Shown here in pieces: positions 26,575 to 36,800 of a stretch of 64,000 bases of DNA. The stretch is from positions 594,429 through 658,428 of the forward strand of contig NZ_LIPW01000001.1 in NCBI RefSeq assembly GCF_001418345.1. Reading direction: 5' to 3'. The notes beneath the pieces are model-generated. The model was not told where the DNA came from. It did not search any database and worked only from the letters and a program-made list of their open reading frames with translations. The position numbers and the translations under genes are program-made. Source of the stretch: Pseudidiomarina woesei (GTDB lineage: Bacteria; Pseudomonadota; Gammaproteobacteria; Enterobacterales; Alteromonadaceae). Every line of letters starts with the position of its first letter. Within the stretch, counting starts at the first letter, position 1.

Positions 26575-29334
26575 ATGGCGACTGATGCTTCGAAAGTATT
26601 CTCTGCAACTCGCGTTATTCTTGACAATGACGCGATAACCAGAAGCCCAACAGATAAACGTAGCTATCGCATAATCCAACTCGATAATGCGCTGCGCTGC
26701 GTTTTGGTGCATGACCCTGAAGCGCGTCAAGCTAGCGCTGCACTCGCCGTTGGCGCTGGGCACTTTCATGATCCAAGCCACGCGCAAGGCCTCGCTCACT
26801 TTCTTGAGCACATGTTGTTTTTAGGCACTGAAAAATACCCCGATGCCAATAATTATCAAAACTTTATTAGTGCCCACGGCGGCAATCATAACGCTTGGAC
26901 CGGTACCGAATTTAGTAATTATTACTTCACCATAGATGCGCCGTATTTCGCGCAAGCGCTTGATCGCTTTATGCGCTTCTTCTACCAACCTAAACTAGAC
27001 TCGCAATGGGTTGAAAAAGAATTGCAGTCAATTGAGTCTGAATTTCAACTCAAGCGCCAAGATGAACTACGTCGCTTGTATCAAGTACATAAGGCCACGT
27101 CTAACCCGCGCCACCCGTTTAGCAAGTTTTCGGTGGGCAACTTAACGACATTACGTGACCAACCAGATGCCCCATTAGCACAACAATTGCGGCAATTTTT
27201 TCAACGCTGGTATTGTGCAAGGCGTATGACGCTGGTGTTGGTTGGCCCGCAATCGTTCGAGCAATTACAAGAGCTTGCAGAACAACACGGCCGCCCTATT
27301 CAGTCAGGCTGTGCCGACATGCTCTACGTTGACGAACCGCTTTACTTAACCGCACAACTGGGTGTTGAGCTACACGTTAAACCATTGAAAGACGCACGCC
27401 GGCTTATTATCACCTTTGCCTTGCCTGGCATTGATGATGATTACGCCAATAAAACCACCAGTTACATAGCCCATATACTGGGCTATGAAGGGCCAAATAG
27501 CTTGTACGGTTATTTACGTAACCGTCACTGGATAAACTCACTAGCGGCAGGTGGCGGCATAAGTGGCAGCAATTTCAAAGACTTTAATATCAACATGCAG
27601 TTGACCGCCGAAGGTATGAAACACCGTGATGATATTATCGAAGCGATATTTAGTTATATTCAATTAGTCCGCGACCAGGGCCTGCAAGCGTGGCGTTATA
27701 ACGAACGTCGGGTGAGCGTCATGAACGCCTTTAACTTTCAAGAACAACCGCGCGCAAGCGACTTAGCCCCGCAGCTAGCCATTAATTTGCAGCATTACTT
27801 AGCCGAAGACATCATCTTTGGCGATTACCGCATGGACGGGTTATTTGAACCTAAGGCACGCCAGTTTTTGGACTGTATGCACCCTGACAATATGCGTATT
27901 ACGGTCATTCATAAAGAATTAGAAACTGACACCATAGAGCCTATTTACGGCACTCATTATCAAATTCGCCCCATTCATTTTGAGCGACGCCGGCAATTCA
28001 TTCAACCTACAACGATTGACGCTCAATTGCCCGAGCCAAATCCTTACCTTGAAACGCCATGGCAATTGCAAACTGTTTCGGTTAAAGAGCAACATGAGCT
28101 GCCAACACGCGACATTATTGCGCCTGGTTTACACAGCTGGCATTTTCATGACTTATACTTTCGCCAGCCAAAGGCGCACTTATACCTTGGTTTACAGTTG
28201 CCTAATGTTATTGCAAGCCCAGACAGCTTTGCGCTTGCGCGCCTTTGGTGCGAACTCATGCTGGATAAACTCAATGAACAATGCTATGACGCCGAAGTAG
28301 CGGGGTTACATTTTAATTTATACCCGCAGCAACAAGGCATGACATTACACGTTTCGGGCCCAGCTCTGTATGTACCTAAGCTTGCAACTACACTTGTGCA
28401 AACCATGAAGAACCCTAAGTTTGTGCAGCAACGCTGGTACGATTTACGCCAGCGGTTGCTATTAAATTGGCGTCAGGCGTTATTGCATAAGCCGTTAAAT
28501 TTATTGTTCTCGCACTTAAATGTGCAATTGCAACCGCATACGTATTCAGTTCTGAAGCTTGCTGACAACCTTGAGCAAAGCACCTTTGCCTCGTTTAACG
28601 AAATAACCGAGCAATTATTTTCGCAAGCGTCAGTCCAACTGTTTGCCCACGGTGACTTGCATCAGGAGCAGTTACAACCGTTACATGAAGAACTACGCGC
28701 CTGGTTAGGTTTGGATAGCGACTTACAATTTGCTGACTTAACCCCACGTACGTTAACCCAACTGTCGCAACCTCAACAACTAACCACACAGCACACAGAC
28801 AGTGCTGTCATAGCCGTGCTGCAGTCAGACCAAACCGATGTGAGCGAGCAAGGCATCTTTATGCTTCTGAATAATCTGTTACAACCAAGGTTTTTCAGTA
28901 GTTTACGAACCGAGCAGCAGCTTGGCTATTTGGTTGGTACCAGCTATTTACCCATGCAAGAGCACCCCCACTTAATGTTTTACGTGCAGTCTTCACGGGT
29001 CGATGCAAAAACGATCAAGCTCGCCATCAGTGACTTTTTTGCGTCGGTGCCTAAGATATTGGCATCAATCAATACTGAGGAATTCCGCAAAGTTCAGCAG
29101 AGTTTGACGCAGCAACTTACCGAACCAGACTCAACTTTACGCGCCCGTAGCCAGCGCTTGTGGAGCGCAATCACACAGCAAGATCATGATTTCTCGCGAC
29201 TTAACCGAATAGCCGAGGCCATGCAACAACTCACCTATGATTCGTTCGCCCATCGAACGCAACAACTATTTAACAACAGCGCTCATCAAATGTTTCTATC
29301 AGCAAGCCCCCTGAGCTTTGACAGTTCAGAATAA
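26575..29334 (+). CDS. M16-family zinc metallopeptidase (insulinase/pitrilysin-like)
   Basis: A 919-aa inverzincin. The active-site HFLEH (HxxEH, about residues 74-78) is followed by the distal zinc ligand in the KELQSIESEFQLK helix about 75 residues on. Four M16 repeats can be followed over the full length, and FFSSLRTEQQLGYLVGTSY near 776 is the conserved C-terminal arginine-tyrosine region. E. coli pitrilysin (962 aa) carries a signal peptide. None is seen here, so a cytoplasmic location is likely. GGGAG lies 9 bp before the ATG. Substrates are unknown. Confidence 0.92.
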   Translation: MATDASKVFSATRVILDNDAITRSPTDKRSYRIIQLDNALRCVLVHDPEARQASAALAVGAGHFHDPSHAQGLAHFLEHMLFLGTEKYPDANNYQNFISAHGGNHNAWTGTEFSNYYFTIDAPYFAQALDRFMRFFYQPKLDSQWVEKELQSIESEFQLKRQDELRRLYQVHKATSNPRHPFSKFSVGNLTTLRDQPDAPLAQQLRQFFQRWYCARRMTLVLVGPQSFEQLQELAEQHGRPIQSGCADMLYVDEPLYLTAQLGVELHVKPLKDARRLIITFALPGIDDDYANKTTSYIAHILGYEGPNSLYGYLRNRHWINSLAAGGGISGSNFKDFNINMQLTAEGMKHRDDIIEAIFSYIQLVRDQGLQAWRYNERRVSVMNAFNFQEQPRASDLAPQLAINLQHYLAEDIIFGDYRMDGLFEPKARQFLDCMHPDNMRITVIHKELETDTIEPIYGTHYQIRPIHFERRRQFIQPTTIDAQLPEPNPYLETPWQLQTVSVKEQHELPTRDIIAPGLHSWHFHDLYFRQPKAHLYLGLQLPNVIASPDSFALARLWCELMLDKLNEQCYDAEVAGLHFNLYPQQQGMTLHVSGPALYVPKLATTLVQTMKNPKFVQQRWYDLRQRLLLNWRQALLHKPLNLLFSHLNVQLQPHTYSVLKLADNLEQSTFASFNEITEQLFSQASVQLFAHGDLHQEQLQPLHEELRAWLGLDSDLQFADLTPRTLTQLSQPQQLTTQHTDSAVIAVLQSDQTDVSEQGIFMLLNNLLQPRFFSSLRTEQQLGYLVGTSYLPMQEHPHLMFYVQSSRVDAKTIKLAISDFFASVPKILASINTEEFRKVQQSLTQQLTEPDSTLRARSQRLWSAITQQDHDFSRLNRIAEAMQQLTYDSFAHRTQQLFNNSAHQMFLSASPLSFDSSE

Positions 29335-29405
29335 ATTGTTTAATTTAATTCATAACATAACAAATATAAGAGCTGTACAATAAACAGCCTTTGCTGAGGA
29401 TAAGC

Positions 29406-32009
29406 GTGGCCAATTTTCAACGGATTTTAAACAGTCTGCGTGTTTTCGCCATGACAATTGTTATTGTCTGCGCGTTTTCAACTGCGCAAGTAGAAGCGCA
29501 AGTCCAAGCAGCTGACTGGCAAGTTGAACTCATAAATCTGCGTTTGGCGAATAAACCGGTCAGCGCTCAACAATTAGACACGCGTAATCGGCCACAGCTA
29601 TATAACACGCAAATCTTATATCTACCGAATATTAACGACCCGTTTAGCATAGAATTTGGCGCGCCCTACGCACCTAACGCGCGATTGTTGTATTATCGTT
29701 ATCAAATGCAAGGGTTTGATAAAGACTGGGTTTACACCGACTCAGAATACCGCCGCGCCACTTATACCAACCTCAGCTTCGGTCATTACACATTCAAAGT
29801 AGAAGCATCATACGACGGTAAAACATGGGGCGGTACACGCACGATTGAGTTGCAAGTTGCGGCACCAGCGTGGCTATCTCCGTGGGCAATCGCCTTATAC
29901 ACCCTACTCGTTCTTGTTATTCTAACCGCCGTATTTTTTATAATTCGCGCACGCCACCTTGCAATTAAACAATTACGCAATAGCGAAGAGCGCCTTAAAC
30001 TCAGCCTATGGGGCAGCGGCGACCAACTGTGGGACTGGGACATACCCAATGGTACCATTCACCGCCATAATAGCTGGCGACATTTAAATGAGTTCCCCAT
30101 TGACCATATACGTGTCGGCAAGCGTGGTACGCCAACCAATATTCATCCGCTTGATTTGCGTAAGCTGCAACAAGCATTGCGCCGGCATTTAGACGGTGCC
30201 AATAACTATTTTGAAATGACCTACCGGGTGAAAACCGAAAACGGTTGGATGTCTATTTTAGACCGCGGCAAAGTGGTTGAGCGCGACGAACATCATCAAC
30301 CAACCCGTATGACCGGCACGCTAAAAGACATCACGCCATTGGTTGAAGCCGAAGAACGTTTAAAAATGTTGGCCACGTCTATTACCAATATTTCTGACGG
30401 TGTGTGTATTTATGACGCTGAATTTAACGTGATTGAAACCAACGCCTCGGTAGCGAAAATCACCGGTTTTTCACGCGAAGACATGATTGGCCGACCGCTG
30501 CAATTGCAGCTATATAGCCCCGAATATGTCGAGCAAATAAAACGATTGTTGCAGCAACATGGCAGTTGGCATGGCGAAGTGGAAGACTTACGCAAAGACG
30601 GTAGCTTGTACCAAGTGGAGCTAACTCTTGACGCCATTCGTGATGACAGTGAGCGTATTTCTCATTACGTAGCTACATTTGCTGATATTACTGAACGTAA
30701 AACGGCGGAACGCGAGTTACGCCGGCTGTCAAATACCGACACCCTCACAGGGTTACCTAATCGCAGCTATTTTCAGGTTAGTCACGCAAACTTGGTACGT
30801 AAACGCATTCAACATGCGCTGTTGTTATTTGATCTGGATGACTTCAAAAAGATCAACGATTCTCTCGGTCATGACATTGGTGATCAGCTATTACTGCATG
30901 TTGCTGAGCGCATTGCTGAAGTGGGCCGACCGCAAGACACCTTCTTCCGTTTAGGCGGCGATGAATTTGTATTAATGCTGGAAGACACCAGTGATTTAAG
31001 CGCCATTACCGATGTTGCCACCAAAATTTTGACCACCGTTGGCGAGGCGTTTCACATTGACGGTCAAGACATTGTCATTGGCAGCTCTATTGGCATTGTG
31101 GTGTACCCAAACGATGGCACCTCATCACAAGAACTACTGCAAAACGCCGACACCGCCATGTACCATGCCAAAAATCGCGGCGGGCATAATTATCAGTTCT
31201 TTAACGACTCCATGAACAAAAATGCCGTGCGCCGCTTGCAAGTTGAAAACCAGCTACGTTTAGCCTTACGCAACAAACACATTCAAGTGATGTATCAGCC
31301 TAAAGTGTCGCTGCGAAACTATGAGTTTGTTGGGCTTGAAGCGCTGGTGCGATTAAACATTCCAGGCACTGGCGTTATCAACCCAAGTGAGTTTATACCA
31401 CTGGCTGAAGAAACGGGTTTAATCATAGAAATGGGCGAGCAAGTATTACGCCAAACCTGCCGCGATATGCGCCAGTGGGTTGAACAAGGCACGGTACAAG
31501 GGCGCGTGGCCGTTAACTTATCAGCCAAGCAGTTTGTGCAGCCCGACCTCACCAAGCGCATTATGGCCATCTTAAACGAGGAAAAGTTGGCGCCAGAGTA
31601 CTTAGAACTGGAAATTACCGAAGGTGTGGTTATGGAAGACCCAGAGCGCGCCATCGAGATCATGACCGAGCTCAATCAATGCGGTATTCACTTAGCACTT
31701 GATGACTTTGGTACAGGTTATTCGTCACTAGCCTACTTAAAGCGCTTCCCTATTCAAACGCTAAAAATCGACAAAGCTTTTGTGGATGACATTAATGGCG
31801 CCGATCGCGATCGCAACATGGTTGCCTCTATCGTCGCTATGGCACATAACATGGGCTTAGATGTGGTTGCTGAGGGGGTTGTTAACACAGCGCAAGCGGC
31901 TACCTTAAGCCGCTTAAGCTGCGAATTTGCACAAGGTTACTTATTTGCCGAGCCGCTCAGCAGCGAGGCCTTTGTGCAACACATTAGCGTACCAGCATCG
32001 ATACACTAG
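29406..32009 (+). CDS. Membrane GGDEF/EAL sensor with Y_Y_Y and two PAS domains
   Basis: A c-di-GMP enzyme of 867 aa. In order: signal peptide (1-36), a periplasmic Y_Y_Y beta domain (about 85-155; YYRYQMQGFDKDW...), one membrane helix (about 160-185), two PAS domains (about 200-440), GGDEF (about 450-610) and EAL (about 625-860). The cyclase site GGDEF is intact with an inhibitory RxxD five residues before it (RPQD). EAL, DDFGTGYSSL and VVAEGV are intact, so both activities are possible. Y_Y_Y domains normally follow a beta-propeller; none is present. The GTG at 29406 has AGGA 5 bp upstream. Confidence 0.92.
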   Translation: MANFQRILNSLRVFAMTIVIVCAFSTAQVEAQVQAADWQVELINLRLANKPVSAQQLDTRNRPQLYNTQILYLPNINDPFSIEFGAPYAPNARLLYYRYQMQGFDKDWVYTDSEYRRATYTNLSFGHYTFKVEASYDGKTWGGTRTIELQVAAPAWLSPWAIALYTLLVLVILTAVFFIIRARHLAIKQLRNSEERLKLSLWGSGDQLWDWDIPNGTIHRHNSWRHLNEFPIDHIRVGKRGTPTNIHPLDLRKLQQALRRHLDGANNYFEMTYRVKTENGWMSILDRGKVVERDEHHQPTRMTGTLKDITPLVEAEERLKMLATSITNISDGVCIYDAEFNVIETNASVAKITGFSREDMIGRPLQLQLYSPEYVEQIKRLLQQHGSWHGEVEDLRKDGSLYQVELTLDAIRDDSERISHYVATFADITERKTAERELRRLSNTDTLTGLPNRSYFQVSHANLVRKRIQHALLLFDLDDFKKINDSLGHDIGDQLLLHVAERIAEVGRPQDTFFRLGGDEFVLMLEDTSDLSAITDVATKILTTVGEAFHIDGQDIVIGSSIGIVVYPNDGTSSQELLQNADTAMYHAKNRGGHNYQFFNDSMNKNAVRRLQVENQLRLALRNKHIQVMYQPKVSLRNYEFVGLEALVRLNIPGTGVINPSEFIPLAEETGLIIEMGEQVLRQTCRDMRQWVEQGTVQGRVAVNLSAKQFVQPDLTKRIMAILNEEKLAPEYLELEITEGVVMEDPERAIEIMTELNQCGIHLALDDFGTGYSSLAYLKRFPIQTLKIDKAFVDDINGADRDRNMVASIVAMAHNMGLDVVAEGVVNTAQAATLSRLSCEFAQGYLFAEPLSSEAFVQHISVPASIH

Positions 32010-32181
32010 CACGCCCTTGCGCCTTTAATAGGCGCATCCGTTTATGAGTAAAAAACATCGGTAGCACCAAAGGGCCCAATAATAGCCCCATGGTGCCCCA
32101 GCGTTTTGCACCCATGGCATGGGTTAAAGCTTGAATGTATAACGTCAGCGCAGACAACAAACAACACAGCGCAATAAACAT
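31984..32181 (-). CDS. Small two-helix membrane protein of unknown function
   Basis: A 65-aa protein with two hydrophobic segments (about 2-19 and 30-44) and a basic tail (HKRMRLLKAQGR). I do not recognise a family. A clear AGGAG 7 bp before the ATG supports translation. Its 3' end overlaps the convergent GGDEF/EAL gene by 26 bp, and fadJ ends 23 bp upstream on the same strand. Confidence 0.6.
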   Translation of the reverse strand: MFIALCCLLSALTLYIQALTHAMGAKRWGTMGLLLGPLVLPMFFTHKRMRLLKAQGRASVSMLVR

Positions 32182-32204
32182 TTTAACTCCTAGTTAAGTA
32201 ACGC

Positions 32205-34328
32205 CTAGTAAAAACTCTCATTGTTTTCGGCCATTTTCAGTAATAACGGCGCTGGCGTATAACGCTCGCCGTGTTGCTGCTGATAGCCTTGCAGACGATT
32301 GACAATTTCTGTCACGCCAACCGCGTCCATATAGCGGAATGGGCCGCCGCGGAATGGCGGGAAACCAATTCCGAAAATAGCACCGATGTCGCCGTCACGT
32401 GGGCTACGAATAATACCTTCAGCAAGACAATAGGCCGCCTCGTTAAGCATCAACAACGCGGTGCGTTGGGCAATTTCTTCGCCGCTAAGTTTGCTAGATG
32501 GGCTAATGCCTAACAAGCTGTAAACCGACTCATCAACGCTCTTGCCTGGCTTTTTACCGCTATAGGCATAAAAACCTTTTTGGTTCTTCTTGCCCTTACG
32601 CTCATCGTCAAGCAACTTGCCAAACGCATCTGGCGCGCGGAATCGCTCGCCCAGCTCATCGGCCATAATTGGCGCGACTTTGGCCGCAACATCAATACCC
32701 ACTTCGTCCATTAACTTCATGGGTCCCACTGGAAAACCAAATTTCACCAACGCTTGATCAACCACCTCAATAGGCTCACCTTCAAGTACCAAACGCGCGG
32801 CTTCATTCATGTATGGCGCCAAAATACGGTTGACATAAAAACCCGCACCGTCTTTCACCACAATCGGCGTTTTGCCTTGTTTTTTGGCAAGCGCTACTGT
32901 GGTGGCAATGGTTTCGTCAGACGTGCCCTCGTGGGTGATAATTTCAGCCAGCGGCATTTTATCAACCGGCGAAAAGTAATGTAATCCGATCACGTTCTCA
33001 GGGCGTTTTGCGTTGGCTGCAATTTTGGTAATTGGCAAGCTTGATGTGTTGGTCGCGAAAATTGTATTTTCATGACCAACCGCTTCAATATCAGCAACCA
33101 TTTGCTGTTTAAGATTCAAGTCTTCAAATACCGCCTCAATAACGACATCGGCCTGACCAAACCCACTGTAGTCTAGGCTTCCGCTTAACCGTAGCATGGT
33201 TGCTTCAAGCTCAGCTCGCGCCATGTGCTTGCGCTTGACTTTCTTGTTCAACAAGTCATAGCTGTACTTCAAAGCGTGTACAATACCTTTCTCGTTGATA
33301 TCTTTAATGCGCGCTGGCAAGCCAGCTTTGGCAGCAGTCACATAAGCAATGCCGCCGCCCATTAAACCACCACCTAGAACACCTACACGATTAATTTCAC
33401 GAGGCTTTGTGTCGCCGGCACCAGTTTCTTTTTTCATCGCCGTGGTGGCAAAGAAAATATTGCGTAGCTGTTTTGACTCCGGCGTCATGGCCAGCTCACC
33501 AAACGAGCGAGCCTCGAATTCTAAACCGGCTTTAAAGCCCTTATCAGCGCCGTACGCAATGGTATCAATAATCTTGTCTAACGCCGGGTAATTTCCCTTA
33601 GCTTTGGCCTGCGCTTGCTCGCGAGCTTTGCTAAATATAATGCCCCGGCCAACACCGGTACCTTCAAGCATTTTGTTCAGCATTGAATGTTGCACCGTGC
33701 GCACTTTTGCTTTGCTTTTCAGTGCTAGCTCAATGGCGGCGTCAAGCAAAATACTGGCGGGCACCACGTCATCAACAATACCGAGCTTCTTGGCTTGTTT
33801 TGCTCGCAATTGCTTGCCGGTTAAAATAAGTGGTAATGCTTTTTGCACACCAATTAAACGCGGCAGCCGTTGCGTACCGCCCGAACCAGGTAGTAAACCA
33901 AGTTGTACCTCAGGCAGGCCAATCACGGTTTTGCCACTGTCGGTTGCAACCCGATAATGACAGGCTAACGCGAGCTCTAAGCCGCCACCTAAACAGGCGC
34001 CGTCTATGGCCGCAACCACAGGCACATTCAACTGTTCAATACGGTCAAACATAGCCTGACCTTGGCGCGCAAGGCTTTCGGTGTCAGCCGCCGTTTCACA
34101 CGCATCAATCATGCTAATGTCGGCACCGGCAACAAATGACCCAGGCTTGTCGCTAATCACCACCACGCCTTTTAAGTCACTGTGCTGTTCAATTTTATTT
34201 AATACCTGCGCCACTTCTTCAGCAAAAGAAGCTTTTAGCGTGTTCATCGACTCGCCGGGTACATCAATGTGAATAACCGCAACGTTATCGTCACGCAGTT
34301 CTAACGTGAATGCTTTTTGTTCAGTCAT
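32205..34328 (-). CDS. fadJ: Fatty acid oxidation complex alpha subunit FadJ
   Basis: A bifunctional enoyl-CoA hydratase / 3-hydroxyacyl-CoA dehydrogenase of beta-oxidation. The 707-aa protein (E. coli FadJ 714) has an N-terminal crotonase domain (oxyanion-hole ADISM and [17 protein letters not shown], about 70-125), the Rossmann NAD motif [17 protein letters not shown] near 308, and the dehydrogenase [15 protein letters not shown] with catalytic His near 448. The fadI stop and fadJ start share TAATG. Order fadI-fadJ, as in E. coli. Confidence 0.96.
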   Translation of the reverse strand: MTEQKAFTLELRDDNVAVIHIDVPGESMNTLKASFAEEVAQVLNKIEQHSDLKGVVVISDKPGSFVAGADISMIDACETAADTESLARQGQAMFDRIEQLNVPVVAAIDGACLGGGLELALACHYRVATDSGKTVIGLPEVQLGLLPGSGGTQRLPRLIGVQKALPLILTGKQLRAKQAKKLGIVDDVVPASILLDAAIELALKSKAKVRTVQHSMLNKMLEGTGVGRGIIFSKAREQAQAKAKGNYPALDKIIDTIAYGADKGFKAGLEFEARSFGELAMTPESKQLRNIFFATTAMKKETGAGDTKPREINRVGVLGGGLMGGGIAYVTAAKAGLPARIKDINEKGIVHALKYSYDLLNKKVKRKHMARAELEATMLRLSGSLDYSGFGQADVVIEAVFEDLNLKQQMVADIEAVGHENTIFATNTSSLPITKIAANAKRPENVIGLHYFSPVDKMPLAEIITHEGTSDETIATTVALAKKQGKTPIVVKDGAGFYVNRILAPYMNEAARLVLEGEPIEVVDQALVKFGFPVGPMKLMDEVGIDVAAKVAPIMADELGERFRAPDAFGKLLDDERKGKKNQKGFYAYSGKKPGKSVDESVYSLLGISPSSKLSGEEIAQRTALLMLNEAAYCLAEGIIRSPRDGDIGAIFGIGFPPFRGGPFRYMDAVGVTEIVNRLQGYQQQHGERYTPAPLLLKMAENNESFY

Positions 34329-35638
34329 TATTCGGTCTCCACAATCATTGCTGCACCTAAGCCGCCAGCTGCACAGGCGGTGGTTAAACCAACCCCACCC
34401 CCGCGCCGTTTTAACTCATTCAAGGTTTGCGTAATCAACCGAGCACCGGTTGCCGCAAATGGGTGGCCATACGCCAACGAGCCGCCCATGACATTGAACT
34501 TGTCCATGTCAATTTCGCCAATGGCTTCGCTGCGCCCTAACTTGTCTTGTGCAAATTTTTTGCTCGCAAACATTTTCATGTTAGCCAGAGTTTGTGCTGC
34601 AAAGGCTTCATGCATTTCAATCAGGGTTAAATCGCTGAGCTTCATGCCGGCGCGGTCAAGTGCAATTGGAGTTGCATACGAAGGCCCCATTAACATGTCT
34701 TCCCACACATCAATGGCACTAAAAGCGTAACTACGAACATAACCTAACACTTCATAGCCTAGCGCTTTGGCTTTGCTCTCGGTCATTAACAAAATAGCAC
34801 TGGCGCCGTCGGTTAACGCGGTACTATTAGCAGCCGTTACCGAACCATGTTTTTTATCAAACACTGGCCGCAATTTCGCGTAACCGTCTAATTTCGAGTC
34901 GCTACGCACCGTATTATCACGCTTCAAAAAGTCTTTGTACGGCTCAGCGTAGGCAGTCATGACTTCAGCATCTAACTTGCCGGCTTCCCATGACTCATGG
35001 GCTAAGGTGTGTGACCGATGAGCCAAGGCGTCTTGATCAGCACGGCTAATGCTGTGCGTTTTTGCCATTTGCTCAGCGGTGTCGCCCATCGTCAGCCCGG
35101 TACTGTATTCGGCAATGGCCGGCGGCACTGGCATTAAGTCTTTAAAACGTAAACGCTTCAAAATAGCGAGGCGCTGACCTAAGGTACGCGCTTTGTTTAA
35201 GTCGACTAAAGCATGTGCCAACGCACGAGAAACACCAATAGGTAACACCGACGAAGAATCGGCCCCACCGGCAATACCAACAGAAACATTGCCAGCCATT
35301 ATGCTTTCCACCACGTTCACCGTAGTTTGAAAGCTTGTCGCACAGGCGCGTGATACGCTGTATGCGTCGGTTGTGACCGGCAAACTCGTGCCAAGCACAA
35401 TTTCACGGGCAATGTTTGGCGCTTTGGGCATTTGCACCACTTGGCCATACACCAACTGCTCAACTTCACGTGGGTCTAAGCTGTAACGATTTAATAGCTC
35501 TTGCACCACCATTTTGCCCATATCAAGTGCAGGAACCCCGTGGAAATAGGTCGCTTGTTTCGCAAACGGCGTGCGCAAGCCGGCAACTATCGCAATGCGA
35601 TCGCCTGCAGCAGTGGTCAGATTCTGACGTGCGGCCAT
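34328..35638 (-). CDS. fadI: 3-ketoacyl-CoA thiolase FadI
   Basis: A thiolase that cleaves 3-ketoacyl-CoA with CoA, the last step of beta-oxidation, in complex with FadJ. The 436-aa length equals E. coli FadI. Active-site Cys is in SRACATSFQ (about residue 99), His in [11 protein letters not shown] and the second Cys in [12 protein letters not shown] near the C-terminus. It is the first gene of the operon, and a FadR-like operator lies 39 bp upstream. Confidence 0.96.
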   Translation of the reverse strand: MAARQNLTTAAGDRIAIVAGLRTPFAKQATYFHGVPALDMGKMVVQELLNRYSLDPREVEQLVYGQVVQMPKAPNIAREIVLGTSLPVTTDAYSVSRACATSFQTTVNVVESIMAGNVSVGIAGGADSSSVLPIGVSRALAHALVDLNKARTLGQRLAILKRLRFKDLMPVPPAIAEYSTGLTMGDTAEQMAKTHSISRADQDALAHRSHTLAHESWEAGKLDAEVMTAYAEPYKDFLKRDNTVRSDSKLDGYAKLRPVFDKKHGSVTAANSTALTDGASAILLMTESKAKALGYEVLGYVRSYAFSAIDVWEDMLMGPSYATPIALDRAGMKLSDLTLIEMHEAFAAQTLANMKMFASKKFAQDKLGRSEAIGEIDMDKFNVMGGSLAYGHPFAATGARLITQTLNELKRRGGGVGLTTACAAGGLGAAMIVETE

Positions 35639-35676
35639 AGATTTGTCCTCTGTTGTTTTGTTATGGTCATTCCTTA

Positions 35677-35693
35677 ATCTGGTCTGACCTCAT
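35677..35693 (-). promoter_or_regulatory. FadR-like operator upstream of fadIJ
   Basis: ATCTGGTCTGACCTCAT keeps the TGGTNNGACC core of enterobacterial FadR sites, centred on a GGTC-T-GACC palindrome. It sits where a promoter for fadI would be. Repression relieved by acyl-CoA is the expected mode; the regulator itself is not in this window. Confidence 0.6.
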
Positions 35694-35843
35694 AGATAGT
35701 TACAAATTTTAACGGGTCTTTGGCGAGAATTAAACCGTTGTTTTCGGTAAAGTGCGAACTTAAACTTTGAACCTAAAGTATAGCGAGCATTCATACAGAG
35801 TATAGTCACTCAGCCGCGCTAACGCATAAAGTAGAGGATTCTA

Positions 35844-36800
35844 ATGGCAGCAGAACAATTTCAAGCATTACGCAATTATCTTGATAGCCAAGTTTTGGGG
35901 CAACCCGACTTTACCGAAAGCTTGCTTATTGCCTTGCTTGCCGATGGCCATTTACTGGTAGAGGGCCCACCAGGGTTGGCGAAAACTCGCGCCGTGAACG
36001 CGCTTGCCAAAGGTGTTGAAGGTAGTTTTCATCGCGTGCAGTTCACCCCAGACTTGCTCCCTGCTGACCTAACCGGCACCGACATTTATCGCCCCGAAAC
36101 CGGTGAGTTCGTGTTCCAGCAAGGCCCTTTGTTTCACAATATTATTTTGGCCGACGAAATTAACCGCGCGCCAGCAAAAGTTCAGTCAGCGCTGCTTGAA
36201 GCCATGGCCGAACGGCAAATTACTGTGGGTCAAAAAACCTACCCGCTACCACCGCTATTTATGGTGCTAGCCACTCAAAACCCGCTAGAGCAAGAAGGCA
36301 CCTACCCGTTACCAGAAGCGCAGCTTGACCGTTTTGTGATGCATTTGAACCTTGATTACCCGAACGCCGACACCGAACGCGACATTTTACGCTTAACCCG
36401 TGGCGAGGAATTGCAAGGCCAAGCAGAGATGCCAAAGCCATTGCAACAAGACGATATTTTCAAAGCGCGCAAAGACGTGCTTGGCATTTATATGGACGAA
36501 GCGGTAGAAAACTACTTGGTTCAGCTGATTATTGCCACCCGTGAGCCTAGCTTTTATAGCAGCGACTTAGCACGTTGGATAAGCTACGGCGCCAGTCCAC
36601 GAGCCACCATTTCACTTGATCGCTGCGCGCGTGCCCGAGCCTGGTTGCAACAGCGCGATTACGTAACGCCAGATGATATACATGCGGTATACGCAAAAGT
36701 GCTACGCCACCGTATTATTTTAAGCTATCAAGCTGAAGCCGACGGTATCAGCACAGACCAGGTTTTGGCGCAAATTCTTGAACTTGTCCCGGCACCATGA
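35844..36800 (+). CDS. MoxR-family AAA+ ATPase
   Basis: A 318-aa chaperone-like ATPase with Walker A GPPGLAKTRA (about 40-49), Walker B ILADEINRAPAKVQSALLEAMAE (about 103-125), sensor 1 ATQNPLEQEGTYPLPEAQLDRF and a C-terminal lid. MoxR proteins with VWA partners are thought to help assemble or activate membrane or metal-containing complexes. GAGGA lies 7 bp before the ATG. First gene of a six-gene operon and coupled by ATGA to the DUF58 gene. It is divergent from fadI across 205 bp. Confidence 0.94.
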   Translation: MAAEQFQALRNYLDSQVLGQPDFTESLLIALLADGHLLVEGPPGLAKTRAVNALAKGVEGSFHRVQFTPDLLPADLTGTDIYRPETGEFVFQQGPLFHNIILADEINRAPAKVQSALLEAMAERQITVGQKTYPLPPLFMVLATQNPLEQEGTYPLPEAQLDRFVMHLNLDYPNADTERDILRLTRGEELQGQAEMPKPLQQDDIFKARKDVLGIYMDEAVENYLVQLIIATREPSFYSSDLARWISYGASPRATISLDRCARARAWLQQRDYVTPDDIHAVYAKVLRHRIILSYQAEADGISTDQVLAQILELVPAP

